The translations under genes were made by a program, and so were the position numbers. A stretch of DNA of 64,000 bases from Streptomyces nymphaeiformis (GTDB lineage: Bacteria > Actinomycetota > Actinomycetes > Streptomycetales > Streptomycetaceae): positions 310,001 to 374,000 of the forward strand of contig NZ_JACHJY010000010.1 of assembly GCF_014203895.1 (NCBI RefSeq), given 5' to 3'. Each line of letters starts with the position of its first letter. Position 1 is the stretch's first letter. The notes beneath the pieces were generated by a model. That model made no database searches. It was not told the origin of the DNA and saw only the letters and a list, made by a program, of their open reading frames with translations. This document shows positions 8,937 to 16,758 of the stretch, in pieces.

Positions 8937-9599
8937 ATGCTGAACAAGTACGCGCGTGCCTTTTTCACGCGTGTCCTCACACCGTTCGCCGCGTTTCTGC
9001 TCCGCCGGGGCGTCAGCCCCGACGCGGTCACGCTCATCGGCACGGCGGGGGTGATGGCCGGTGCGCTGGTCTTCTTCCCCCGCGGAGAATTCTTCTGGGG
9101 CACGATCGTCATCACCCTGTTCGTCTTCTCCGACCTCGTCGACGGCAACATGGCCCGGCAGGCGGGGATCTCCAGCCGCTGGGGAGCCTTCCTCGACTCG
9201 ACGCTCGACCGGGTCGCCGACGGCGCGATCTTCGGCGGCTTCGCGCTCTGGTACGCCGGCACGGGCGACGACAACATCCTGTGCGCCGTGGCGATCTTCT
9301 GCCTGGCCAGCGGCCAGGTCGTCTCGTACACCAAGGCCCGGGGCGAATCGATCGGCCTGCCCGTCGCCGTGAACGGCCTCGTCGAGCGCGCCGAGCGCCT
9401 GGTGATCTCCCTGGTCGCCGCGGGCCTCGCGGGGCTCCACAAGTTCGGCGTGCCCGGCGTCGAGGTGCTCCTGCCGATCGCCCTGTGGATCGTGGCCGTC
9501 GGCAGCGCCGTCACCCTGGGCCAGCGGGTCGTGACCGTGCGCCGGGAGTCGGCCGAGGCGGACGCCGCCACGGCCGGGGGCGGCGGGGCGGCCTCGTGA
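8937..9599 (+). CDS. pgsA: Phosphatidylinositol phosphate synthase (CDP-alcohol phosphatidyltransferase)
   Basis: A 220-residue membrane enzyme of about six helices. The complete CDP-alcohol phosphotransferase signature D-x2-D-G-x2-A-R...G-x3-D-x3-D is present with D66, D69, D87 and D91. In actinobacteria the member at this locus joins CDP-diacylglycerol to inositol-1-phosphate to give phosphatidylinositol phosphate; this assignment rests on the immediately following acyltransferase and PimA genes and on identical order in mycobacteria (Rv2612c-Rv2611c-Rv2610c). The ATG at 8937 follows GGGAAGG. The stop overlaps the next start by 4 bp (GTGA), indicating translational coupling. A general phosphatidylglycerophosphate synthase role is the alternative. 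Confidence 0.9.
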   Translation: MLNKYARAFFTRVLTPFAAFLLRRGVSPDAVTLIGTAGVMAGALVFFPRGEFFWGTIVITLFVFSDLVDGNMARQAGISSRWGAFLDSTLDRVADGAIFGGFALWYAGTGDDNILCAVAIFCLASGQVVSYTKARGESIGLPVAVNGLVERAERLVISLVAAGLAGLHKFGVPGVEVLLPIALWIVAVGSAVTLGQRVVTVRRESAEADAATAGGGGAAS

Positions 9600-10510
9600 G
9601 CACCTTCAAGGAACGGCTGAGCGACGGTCTGTACGGCGCCGGCTGGGCGACCGTGAAGAAGCTGCCGGAGTCGGTGGCGACGGGCCTCGGCCGGCGGATC
9701 GCGGACATCGCCTGGAAGCGGCGCGGCAAGAGCGTCCTGCGGCTCGAGTCCAACCTCGCGCGCGTGGTGCCGGACGCCACGCCCGAGCGGCTCGCCGAGC
9801 TGTCGCAGGCCGGCATGCGCTCGTACATGCGGTACTGGATGGAGTCCTTCCGGCTGCCGACCTGGACCAAGGAGCGGGTCGAGCGGTCCATCGACATCAA
9901 GGACCGCCACTATCTGGAGGACGGCCTCGCCTCCGGGCGCGGCGTCATCCTCGCGCTGCCGCACCTGGCCAACTGGGACCTCGCGGGCGTGTGGGTGACC
10001 CGCTCGGTCGGCGTGCCCTTCACGACGGTCGCGGAACGGCTCAAGCCCGAGTCGCTGTACGACCGGTTCGTCGCCTACCGCGAGTCCCTCGGCATGGAGG
10101 TCCTGCCCCACACCGGCGGCTCCGCCTTCGGCACCCTCGCCCGGCGGCTGCGGGCCGGCGGCCTCGTCTGCCTGGTCGCCGACCGCGACCTGTCGGCCTC
10201 CGGCACCGAGGTCACCTTCTTCGGGGACACCGCGCGGATGCCGGCCGGACCGGCGATCCTCGCCCAGCAGACCGGCGCGCTGCTGCTGCCGGTGACCCTC
10301 TGGTACGACGACTCGGCGGTCATGAAGGGCCAGATCCACCCGCCCGTCGACGTGCCCGAGTCAGGTACGCGGGCCGAGAAGACGTCCGTCATGACACAGG
10401 CGCTCGCCGACGCGTTCGCCGCGGGCATCGCGGACCACCCGGAGGACTGGCACATGCTGCAACGACTGTGGCTCTCGGACCTGGAAGAGCGGGAGGAGCC
10501 GACCGCGTGA
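9596..10510 (+). CDS. Phosphatidylinositol mannoside acyltransferase
   Basis: 304 residues of the LpxL/HtrB lysophospholipid acyltransferase family. The catalytic HX4D motif is HLANWD at H123-D128, followed by the expected DRDLSASGTEVTFFG and MPAGPAILAQQTGALLLPV segments. It is a membrane-associated enzyme without obvious multiple spanning helices. By synteny and family it is the PatA-type enzyme that acylates phosphatidylinositol mannosides at the cytoplasmic face. The GTG start at 9596 overlaps the upstream stop and its own TGA overlaps the pimA GTG, so the three genes form one tightly coupled lipid operon. Confidence 0.88.
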   Translation: MSTFKERLSDGLYGAGWATVKKLPESVATGLGRRIADIAWKRRGKSVLRLESNLARVVPDATPERLAELSQAGMRSYMRYWMESFRLPTWTKERVERSIDIKDRHYLEDGLASGRGVILALPHLANWDLAGVWVTRSVGVPFTTVAERLKPESLYDRFVAYRESLGMEVLPHTGGSAFGTLARRLRAGGLVCLVADRDLSASGTEVTFFGDTARMPAGPAILAQQTGALLLPVTLWYDDSAVMKGQIHPPVDVPESGTRAEKTSVMTQALADAFAAGIADHPEDWHMLQRLWLSDLEEREEPTA

Positions 10511-11661
10511 AGATCGGGATCGTCTGCCCGTACTCCTGGGACGTGCCGGGCGGCGTCCAGTTCCACATCCGCGACCTCGCCGAGCACCTCATCCGGCTCG
10601 GCCACGAGGTCTCCGTCCTCGCCCCCGCCGACGACGAGACCCCGCTGCCGCCGTACGTCGTCTCCGCGGGGCGCGCCGTGCCCGTGTCGTACAACGGCTC
10701 GGTGGCCCGGCTCAGCTTCGGCTTCCTCTCCGCCGCGCGGGTCCGCCGCTGGCTGCACGACGGCACCTTCGACGTCGTCCACATCCACGAGCCGGCCTCG
10801 CCCTCCCTGGGGCTGCTCACCTGCTGGGCGGCGCAGGGGCCGATCGTGGCCACCTTCCACACCTCGAACCCCCGCTCGCGGGCCATGATCGCCGCGTACC
10901 CGATCCTCCAGCCCGCCCTGGAGAAGATCAGCGCCCGCATCGCGGTGAGCGAGTACGCGCGCCGGACGCTGGTGGAGCACCTCGGCGGCGACGCCGTCGT
11001 CATCCCGAACGGCGTCGACGTCGACTTCTTCGCCCGCGCCGAACCGAAGAAGGAGTGGCAGGGCGAGACACTCGGCTTCATCGGCCGCATCGACGAGCCG
11101 CGCAAGGGCCTGCCCGTCCTCATGCGGGCCCTCCCGAAGATCCTCACCGAGCGGCCCGGCGCCCGGCTCCTCGTCGCCGGGCGCGGCGACGAGGAGGAGG
11201 CCGTGGCCTCGCTGCCGGCCGCGATGCGCTCCCGGGTGGAGTTCCTCGGCATGGTCAGCGACGAGGACAAGGCGCGGCTGCTGCGCAGCGTCGACGTGTA
11301 CGTGGCGCCCAACACCGGCGGCGAGAGCTTCGGCATCATCCTCGTCGAGGCGCTGTCGGCCGGCGCGCCGGTCCTCGCCTCCGACCTGGACGCCTTCGCG
11401 CAGGTCCTCGACCAGGGCGCCGCGGGCGAACTCTTCGCCAACGAGGACGCGGACGCGCTCGCGGACGCGGCGATCGCACTCCTCGGCGACGCGACGCGCC
11501 GCTCCGAACTGAGCACCAGGGGCTCGGCGCACGTACGCCGCTTCGACTGGTCGACGGTCGGCGCGGACATCCTGGCGGTGTACGAGACGGTGACGGACGG
11601 GGCGGCGTCGGTCGACACGGACGAACGCCCGCTGGGGCTGCGGGCGCGGCTGGGCTTGTAG
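10507..11661 (+). CDS. pimA: Phosphatidylinositol alpha-mannosyltransferase PimA
   Basis: A 384-residue GT4 glycosyltransferase with GT-B fold. The N-terminal Rossmann domain begins KIGIVCPYSWDVPGGVQFH with the Gly-rich acceptor loop. The C-terminal domain carries GRIDEPRKGLPVL, and the nucleotide-sugar EX7E motif lies in GGESFGIILVEALSAGAPV. It transfers the first mannose from GDP-mannose to phosphatidylinositol on the inner leaflet. The GTG start at 10507 overlaps the acyltransferase stop by 4 bp. The last ~25 residues are a variable tail. Substrate is assigned from family and from the preceding PIP synthase and acyltransferase genes. Confidence 0.9.
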   Translation: MKIGIVCPYSWDVPGGVQFHIRDLAEHLIRLGHEVSVLAPADDETPLPPYVVSAGRAVPVSYNGSVARLSFGFLSAARVRRWLHDGTFDVVHIHEPASPSLGLLTCWAAQGPIVATFHTSNPRSRAMIAAYPILQPALEKISARIAVSEYARRTLVEHLGGDAVVIPNGVDVDFFARAEPKKEWQGETLGFIGRIDEPRKGLPVLMRALPKILTERPGARLLVAGRGDEEEAVASLPAAMRSRVEFLGMVSDEDKARLLRSVDVYVAPNTGGESFGIILVEALSAGAPVLASDLDAFAQVLDQGAAGELFANEDADALADAAIALLGDATRRSELSTRGSAHVRRFDWSTVGADILAVYETVTDGAASVDTDERPLGLRARLGL

Positions 11662-11690
11662 GGCCGGGGCGGTGCCCCCGTCCACCCCCG

Positions 11691-11754
11691 TGTGGGCAAT
11701 CGTCCCGCAGGGCGAGGGGGGACCCCCTTCGCCCCGGCGGAACGCATGCCCACA
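11691..11754. repeat. 64-bp imperfect palindrome (REP-like) upstream of an MBL gene
   Basis: The outer arms tgtgggca (11691-11698) and tgcccaca (11747-11754) are perfect complements. Inside them the two arms continue to match with few mismatches and single-base bulges through tCGTcCCGC, GGGCGA and a GGGGG/CCCCC tip near 11715-11728. This can fold into one long hairpin in DNA or RNA. It lies 30 bp after pimA and 24 bp before the next gene. It resembles a repetitive extragenic palindrome rather than a simple terminator, but no second copy is visible in this window. Confidence 0.65.
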
Positions 11755-11777
11755 ACGGGGCGGGGCAAGGTGTTCGG

Positions 11778-12413
11778 ATGGAAACGATCACGCGGCTCGA
11801 CCTCGGGCACATCACCCGCCCCGCACACGAATGGAACGGCCCCCACGCCCGCGTGGAGCCCGTTCTCGGGTATCTCGTGCGGCACGCGGGCGTGAGGGTG
11901 CTGTTCGACACCGGCCTGGGGACGGGGTCCCCGGAGACCGACGCCCATTACCGGCCCGTCCGGCACCCCCTGGACGTCGGCCCCGACGACGTCGACCTCG
12001 TCGTCAACTGCCACCTGCACTTCGACCACATCGGCGGCAACCAGCGCTTCCCCGACACCCCCGTCCTCGTCCAGAGCAAGGAGTTCGCCGTCGCCCGCGC
12101 CGGCGGGTACACGATCGACTCGCTCCTGCCCGGCGTCCGCTACGAGGAGCTCGACGGCGAGCACGAGATCGCTCCGGGCCTGCTGATCGTGCCGACGCCC
12201 GGCCACACCGAGGGTCACCAGTCGCTCGTCGTCGACCACGGCGACCGGATCACGGTCCTCGCCGGTCAGGCGTACGACTTCGCCCACGAGTTCGGCAGCC
12301 CGTACCTCCCCTGGCTCGACCGGCTCGGCGAGCTCGCCGCAGGCCGTCCCGCACGTGTCCTGTTCGCCCATGACCACGACCTTTGGGAAGGTGTGCTGCC
12401 GCCGCCCCGGTAG
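11778..12413 (+). CDS. Metallo-beta-lactamase fold hydrolase (lactonase-like)
   Basis: A 211-residue MBL-fold protein. The zinc-binding motif HLHFDH (H79, H81, D83, H84) is followed by PTPGHTEGH with the third-site His and a late HDHDLW. The overall length, the opening LGYLVRHAGVRVLFDTGLG and motif spacing resemble the N-acyl-homoserine-lactonase-like subgroup, which hydrolyses lactones or other esters using two metal ions. The actual substrate is unknown, and naming it a quorum-quenching lactonase would be over-reading. The ATG at 11778 gives a start just ahead of the first strand; no strong Shine-Dalgarno is seen. The gene sits directly downstream of the 64-bp palindrome. Confidence 0.8.
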   Translation: METITRLDLGHITRPAHEWNGPHARVEPVLGYLVRHAGVRVLFDTGLGTGSPETDAHYRPVRHPLDVGPDDVDLVVNCHLHFDHIGGNQRFPDTPVLVQSKEFAVARAGGYTIDSLLPGVRYEELDGEHEIAPGLLIVPTPGHTEGHQSLVVDHGDRITVLAGQAYDFAHEFGSPYLPWLDRLGELAAGRPARVLFAHDHDLWEGVLPPPR

Positions 12414-12424
12414 CCTGTGCGCCC

Positions 12425-12967
12425 GTGACCGAAACCCTGATCTGGACCGTCGTCGCGCTGATCCTCATCGGCGTCTATCTGAGCTGGACCGCCGGACGGC
12501 TCGACCGCCTGCACATGCGCATCGACGCCGCCCGCGCCGCCCTGGACGCACAGCTGCTGCGCCGGGCCTCGGTCACCCAGGAGCTCGCCACCTCCGGCGT
12601 CCTCGACCCGGCCGCCTCGATCGTGCTGTACGAGGCCGCGCACGCCGCCCGGCAGGCGGAGGAGGACCATCGGGAGGTCGCCGAGAGCGAGCTGAGCCAG
12701 GCGCTGCGGGCCGTCTTCGGAGAGCCCGAGCAGGTGGAGCTCGTACGGCAGGCGCCCGGCGGCGAGGAGGCCGCGGGGGAGCTGGCCGCGGCCGTCCGCC
12801 GGGTGCCGATGGCCCGCCGCTTCCACAACGACGCCGTCCGGGCCGCCCGCGCCCTGCGCCGCCACCGCAAGGTCCGCTGGTTCCGGCTCGCGGGCCACGC
12901 GCCGTTCCCGCTGGCCTTCGAAATGGACGACGAGCCGCCGGTGGCCCTTGCCGATCGTCCGGCCTGA
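12425..12967 (+). CDS. LemA-like membrane protein
   Basis: 180 residues, GTG start at 12425, 11 bp after the MBL gene. It has one N-terminal hydrophobic helix (about residues 4-21) followed by an Ala/Arg/Glu-rich helical region. The C-terminal stretch MARRFHNDAVRAARALRRHR and the following PFPLAFEMDDEP resemble the ARRFYNDAV and FEAxEEP-type ending of LemA proteins, so I infer a diverged LemA fold. LemA function is not established in general. It may be co-transcribed with the MBL gene. Confidence 0.6.
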   Translation: MTETLIWTVVALILIGVYLSWTAGRLDRLHMRIDAARAALDAQLLRRASVTQELATSGVLDPAASIVLYEAAHAARQAEEDHREVAESELSQALRAVFGEPEQVELVRQAPGGEEAAGELAAAVRRVPMARRFHNDAVRAARALRRHRKVRWFRLAGHAPFPLAFEMDDEPPVALADRPA

Positions 12968-12996
12968 CCCTCGTAGCCTGGGAAAACGATCCACCG

Positions 12997-13023
12997 GGTC
13001 CACATTGGCCCTTGATGTGGACC
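12997..13023 (+). promoter_or_regulatory. Stem-loop ahead of pdxS
   Basis: A 9-bp perfect stem (12997-13005 with 13015-13023, 9-nt loop) lies 58 bp upstream of the pdxS start. It may be a terminator for the preceding gene or a leader element. No convincing sigma-70-type promoter was found nearby. Confidence 0.4.
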
Positions 13024-13081
13024 GAGGGTGGACTGTTTCCTCTTCTTGTCGTCAACCCCTGTTGTCACGAGTGAGGTATCC

Positions 13082-13996
13082 GTGTCCACCACGCCTTCCA
13101 CCACCTTCCAGTCCCCCGAGACCGGCACCGCGCGCGTGAAGCGCGGCATGGCCGAGCAGCTCAAGGGCGGCGTGATCATGGACGTGGTCAACGCCGAGCA
13201 GGCGAAGATCGCCGAGGACGCCGGCGCCGTGGCCGTCATGGCCCTGGAGCGGGTCCCCGCGGACATCCGCAAGGACGGCGGCGTGGCCCGCATGTCCGAC
13301 CCGAACATGATCGAGGAGATCATCGGCGCGGTCTCCATCCCGGTCATGGCCAAGTCCCGCATCGGCCACTTCGTCGAGGCCCAGGTCCTCCAGTCCCTCG
13401 GCGTCGACTACATCGACGAGTCCGAGGTCCTGACCCCGGCCGACGAGATCAACCACTCCGACAAGTGGGCCTTCACGACCCCCTTCGTCTGTGGCGCCAC
13501 CAACCTGGGCGAGGCCCTGCGCCGCATCGCCGAGGGCGCGGCCATGATCCGCTCCAAGGGCGAGGCCGGCACCGGCAACGTCGTCGAGGCCGTCCGCCAC
13601 CTGCGCCAGATCAAGAACGAGATCGCCAAGCTGCGCGGCTTCGACAACAACGAGCTGTTCGCCGCCGCCAAGGAGCTGCGCGCCCCGTACGAGCTCGTCA
13701 AGGAGGTCGCCGAGCTCGGCAAGCTGCCGGTCGTGCTGTTCTCCGCCGGTGGCGTCGCCACCCCCGCCGACGCCGCGCTCATGCGCCAGCTCGGCGCCGA
13801 GGGCGTCTTCGTCGGCTCCGGCATCTTCAAGTCGGGCGACCCGGCCAAGCGTGCCGCCGCCATCGTGAAGGCCACCACCTTCTACGACGACCCGAAGGTC
13901 ATCGCGGACGCCTCCCGCAACCTGGGCGAGGCCATGGTCGGCATCAACTGCGACACCCTCCCCGAGTCCGAGCGCTACGCGAACCGGGGCTGGTAA
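13082..13996 (+). CDS. pdxS: Pyridoxal 5'-phosphate synthase lyase subunit PdxS
   Basis: A 304-residue (beta/alpha)8 barrel that condenses ribose 5-phosphate, glyceraldehyde 3-phosphate and ammonia to pyridoxal phosphate, forming a 12+12 complex with PdxT. Family hallmarks are visible: GGVIMDVVNAEQAKIAEDAG near the N-terminus, the Lys-containing AKSRIGH, the phosphate loop GEAGTGN and FSAGGVATPADAALM. The GTG at 13082 is preceded by GAGTGAGGT; an in-frame upstream start at 13028 would add a poorly conserved hydrophobic peptide and is rejected. The partner pdxT follows after 6 bp. Confidence 0.96.
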   Translation: MSTTPSTTFQSPETGTARVKRGMAEQLKGGVIMDVVNAEQAKIAEDAGAVAVMALERVPADIRKDGGVARMSDPNMIEEIIGAVSIPVMAKSRIGHFVEAQVLQSLGVDYIDESEVLTPADEINHSDKWAFTTPFVCGATNLGEALRRIAEGAAMIRSKGEAGTGNVVEAVRHLRQIKNEIAKLRGFDNNELFAAAKELRAPYELVKEVAELGKLPVVLFSAGGVATPADAALMRQLGAEGVFVGSGIFKSGDPAKRAAAIVKATTFYDDPKVIADASRNLGEAMVGINCDTLPESERYANRGW

Positions 13997-14002
13997 GCAC
14001 CC

Positions 14003-14590
14003 ATGAGCACGCCCGTAATCGGTGTCCTGGCCCTCCAGGGCGACGTACGGGAGCACCTGATCGCCCTGGCCGCGGCTGACGCCGTGGCCAGGCCGGTCCG
14101 GCGTCCCGAGGAGCTCGCCGAGGTCGACGGCCTGGTCATACCCGGTGGCGAGTCCACCACCATCTCCAAGCTGGCCGCCCTCTTCGGCCTGATGGAGCCG
14201 CTGCGCGAGCGCATCGCCGCCGGCATGCCCGTGTACGGCACCTGCGCCGGCCTGATCATGCTCGCCGACAAGATCCTCGACCCGCGCTCGGGCCAGGAGA
14301 CCTTCGGCGGCATCGACATGATCGTCCGCCGCAACGCCTTCGGGCGGCAGAACGAGTCCTTCGAGGCCGGCGTCACGGTCGCGGGAATAGACACCCCCGT
14401 CGAGGGCGTCTTCATCCGTGCCCCGTGGGTCGAGTCCGTCGGCGCCCAGGTCGAGGTGCTCGCCGAGCACGAGGGCCACATCGTCGCCGTCCGGCAGGGC
14501 CGGGCCCTCGCGACCTCCTTCCACCCCGAGCTCACCGGCGATCACCGGATCCACGAGCTGTTCGTGGACATGGTGCGCGCCGAACGGTGA
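14003..14590 (+). CDS. pdxT: Pyridoxal 5'-phosphate synthase glutaminase subunit PdxT
   Basis: A 195-residue class I glutamine amidotransferase that supplies ammonia to PdxS. The catalytic Cys is C81 in YGTCAGLI and the His/Glu pair is H174/E176 in FHPELTG. The N-terminal IGVLALQGDVREHL and PGGESTT are characteristic. It starts 6 bp after pdxS, so the two subunits are almost certainly made from one transcript in matched amounts. Confidence 0.96.
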   Translation: MSTPVIGVLALQGDVREHLIALAAADAVARPVRRPEELAEVDGLVIPGGESTTISKLAALFGLMEPLRERIAAGMPVYGTCAGLIMLADKILDPRSGQETFGGIDMIVRRNAFGRQNESFEAGVTVAGIDTPVEGVFIRAPWVESVGAQVEVLAEHEGHIVAVRQGRALATSFHPELTGDHRIHELFVDMVRAER

Positions 14591-14653
14591 CCCGATCCCG
14601 GTAGGATCTCTGGGGTTCGTTCAAGAAGTTGGTTACGCGAAGGAGACAGGCAG

Positions 14654-15406
14654 ATGTCCGGCCACTCTAAATGGGCTACGACGAAGCACAAGAAGGCCGT
14701 GATCGACGCCAAGCGCGGCAAGCTCTTCGCGAAGCTGATCAAGAACATCGAGGTCGCGGCGCGCACCGGTGGCGCCGACCTGGACGGCAACCCGACGCTG
14801 TTCGACGCCGTCCAGAAGGCGAAGAAGCAGTCCGTCCCGAACAAGAACATCGACTCCGCGCTCAAGCGCGGTGCGGGTCTTGAGGCCGGTGGCGCCGACT
14901 ACGAGACGATCATGTACGAGGGCTACGGCCCGAACGGTGTCGCGGTGCTCATCGAGTGCCTCACCGACAACCGCAACCGTGCCGCCTCCGACGTGCGCGT
15001 CGCCATGACCCGCAACGGCGGCTCCATGGCCGACCCGGGCTCGGTCTCGTACCTGTTCAACCGCAAGGGCGTCATCGTGCTCCCCAAGGGCGAGCTGTCC
15101 GAGGACGACGTCCTGGAGTCGGTGCTCGAGGCCGGCGCCGAGGAGGTCAACGACCTCGGTGAGTCCTTCGAGATCATCAGCGAGGCCACCGACCTGGTCG
15201 CGGTCCGTACCGCCCTCCAGGAGGCCGGCATCGACTACGACTCGGCCGAGTCCAGCTTCGTCCCGACCATGCAGGTCGAGCTCGACGAGGAGGGCGCGCG
15301 CAAGATCTTCAAGCTGATCGACGCCCTGGAGGACAGCGACGACGTGCAGAACGTCTTCGCCAACTTCGACGTCAGCGACGAGGTCATGGAGAAGGTCGAC
15401 GCCTGA
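14654..15406 (+). CDS. yebC: YebC/PmpR family protein (DUF28)
   Basis: A 250-residue cytoplasmic protein beginning MSGHSKWATTKHKKAVIDAK, the invariant family N-terminus. It contains the middle DRNRAASDVR-like motif region and the acidic C-terminal domain (MQVELDEEGARKIFKLIDAL). YebC proteins have been described as DNA-binding regulators and, more recently, as ribosome-associated factors that help translation of difficult proline stretches; sequence cannot separate these. It precedes ruvCAB, the usual arrangement in bacteria, but a strong terminator after it suggests separate transcription. Confidence 0.93.
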   Translation: MSGHSKWATTKHKKAVIDAKRGKLFAKLIKNIEVAARTGGADLDGNPTLFDAVQKAKKQSVPNKNIDSALKRGAGLEAGGADYETIMYEGYGPNGVAVLIECLTDNRNRAASDVRVAMTRNGGSMADPGSVSYLFNRKGVIVLPKGELSEDDVLESVLEAGAEEVNDLGESFEIISEATDLVAVRTALQEAGIDYDSAESSFVPTMQVELDEEGARKIFKLIDALEDSDDVQNVFANFDVSDEVMEKVDA

Positions 15407-15421
15407 TCGCGGTCTTCACGA

Positions 15422-15459
15422 GCAGCGGGCCGACGGGACACACCCCGTCGGCCCGCTGC
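15422..15459 (+). terminator. Terminator after yebC
   Basis: A perfect 16-bp stem (15422-15437 with 15444-15459) and 6-nt loop, 16 nt after the yebC stop and followed by GTTGT. Confidence 0.8.
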
Positions 15460-15515
15460 GTTGTCAGTGCCTGCCGATAGCCTGCAGGAACAGACTTGCG
15501 AGCAGGGAGGACGGA

Positions 15516-16076
15516 GTGCGCGTACTCGGAGTGGACCCCGGACTGACCCGGTGCGGCGTCGGCGTGGTCGAGGGCGTCGCCGGACGGCCCCTGACCATGC
15601 TCGGGGTCGGCGTCGTGCGCACGGCGGCCGACGACGACATCGGCGTGCGCCTGGTCGGCATCGAGCGCGGCATAGAGGAGTGGCTCGACCGCTTCTCGCC
15701 CGAACTCGTCGCCGTGGAGCGGGTGTTCAGCCAGCACAACGTGCGTACGGTGATGGGCACGGCCCAGGCCAGCGCCGTCGCCATGCTCTGTGCGTCCCGG
15801 CGCGGCATCCCCGTCGCCCTGCACACCCCCAGCGAGGTCAAGGCCGCCGTCACCGGCAGCGGTCGTGCCGACAAGGCGCAGGTCGGGGCCATGGTGACCC
15901 GGCTCCTTCGGCTCTCCGCCCCGCCCAAGCCGGCCGACGCGGCCGACGCCCTCGCCCTCGCCATCTGCCACATCTGGCGGGCCCCCGCCCAGAACCGTCT
16001 GCAGCAGGCCGTCGCCGCTCAGAACCGTCTGCAGCAGGCCGTCGCCCTGCACGCCACGAAAGGCCGCACGTCATGA
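15516..16076 (+). CDS. ruvC: Crossover junction endodeoxyribonuclease RuvC
   Basis: A 186-residue Holliday junction resolvase with RNase H-like fold. Metal-binding acidic residues are in place: D7 in VLGVDPGLTRCG, the Glu in VAVERVF and the Asp pair in KPADAADALALAICH. It resolves junctions migrated by RuvAB. The GTG start at 15516 has AGGGAGG upstream. The C-terminal tail contains a 10-residue unit (AQNRLQQAVA) duplicated in tandem, adding about ten residues beyond the catalytic core; this should not affect the active site. The stop overlaps the ruvA ATG (ATGA). Confidence 0.95.
   Translation: MRVLGVDPGLTRCGVGVVEGVAGRPLTMLGVGVVRTAADDDIGVRLVGIERGIEEWLDRFSPELVAVERVFSQHNVRTVMGTAQASAVAMLCASRRGIPVALHTPSEVKAAVTGSGRADKAQVGAMVTRLLRLSAPPKPADAADALALAICHIWRAPAQNRLQQAVAAQNRLQQAVALHATKGRTS
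15987..16046 (+). repeat. 30-bp in-frame tandem duplication inside ruvC
   Basis: Units 15987-16016 and 16017-16046 are identical except for one third-position change (gcc/gct). They encode two copies of a Gln-rich decapeptide at RuvC residues 158-177. Near-identity indicates a recent duplication. Confidence 0.9.
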
Positions 16077-16705
16077 TCGCCTTCGTCAGCGGCCCCGTCG
16101 CCGCCCTCGCCCCCACGACCGCCGTCGTCGAGGTCGGGGGAGTGGGCATGGCCGTCCAGTGCACCCCGACCACCATCGCCGGCCTGCGCGTCGGAGAGCA
16201 CGCCCGGCTCGCCACCTCCCTCGTCGTCCGTGAGGACTCCCTCACCCTGTACGGCTTCGCCGACGACGACGAGCGTCAGGTCTTCGAGCTCCTCCAGACC
16301 GCCAGCGGCGTCGGCCCCCGCCTCGCCCAGGCCATGCTCGGGGTGCACAGCCCCGACGCGCTGCGCCTCGCCTTCTCCACCGGCGACGAGAGGGCCCTCA
16401 CCGCCGTCCCCGGCATCGGTAAGAAGGGCGCCCAGAAGCTCCTCCTCGAGCTGAAGGACAAGCTCGGCGCCCCGCTGGGCAGCAGCGGCCTCGTCGGTGC
16501 CCAGCGCGCCGCCGCCACCGGCCCCGCCCCCTGGACCGAGCAGCTCTCGGCCGCCCTCATCGGCCTCGGCTACGCGAGCCGCGAGGCCGAGGAGGCCGTC
16601 GGCGCCGTCACCCCGCAGGCCGAGGCCGCGATCGCCGCCGGCGGCTCGGCCCCGGTCCCGCAGCTGCTGCGGGCGGCGCTGCAGACCCTGAACCGCGCAC
16701 GCTGA
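16073..16705 (+). CDS. ruvA: Holliday junction branch migration protein RuvA
   Basis: A 210-residue protein with an N-terminal OB domain (starts MIAFVSGPV), central helix-hairpin-helix pairs (TASGVGPRLAQAML and VPGIGKKGAQKLLLEL) and a C-terminal domain that contacts RuvB (EQLSAALIGLGYASREAEEAV). It forms the tetrameric platform that binds four-way DNA. The ATG at 16073 overlaps the ruvC TGA. ruvB follows after 53 bp. Confidence 0.95.
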   Translation: MIAFVSGPVAALAPTTAVVEVGGVGMAVQCTPTTIAGLRVGEHARLATSLVVREDSLTLYGFADDDERQVFELLQTASGVGPRLAQAMLGVHSPDALRLAFSTGDERALTAVPGIGKKGAQKLLLELKDKLGAPLGSSGLVGAQRAAATGPAPWTEQLSAALIGLGYASREAEEAVGAVTPQAEAAIAAGGSAPVPQLLRAALQTLNRAR

Positions 16706-16758
16706 CGGCGAACCGCCGCGCCCCCGCACCACACACCACCACCGAGAAGGCAGACCAC

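Noticed and set aside
6359..9595. Continuous plus-strand frame opposite the EF-G-like gene leading into the acyltransferase
   Set aside because: Only the part from the GTG at 9596 matches a protein family; the upstream part is the complement of the EF-G-like gene and overlaps the PIP synthase in another frame.
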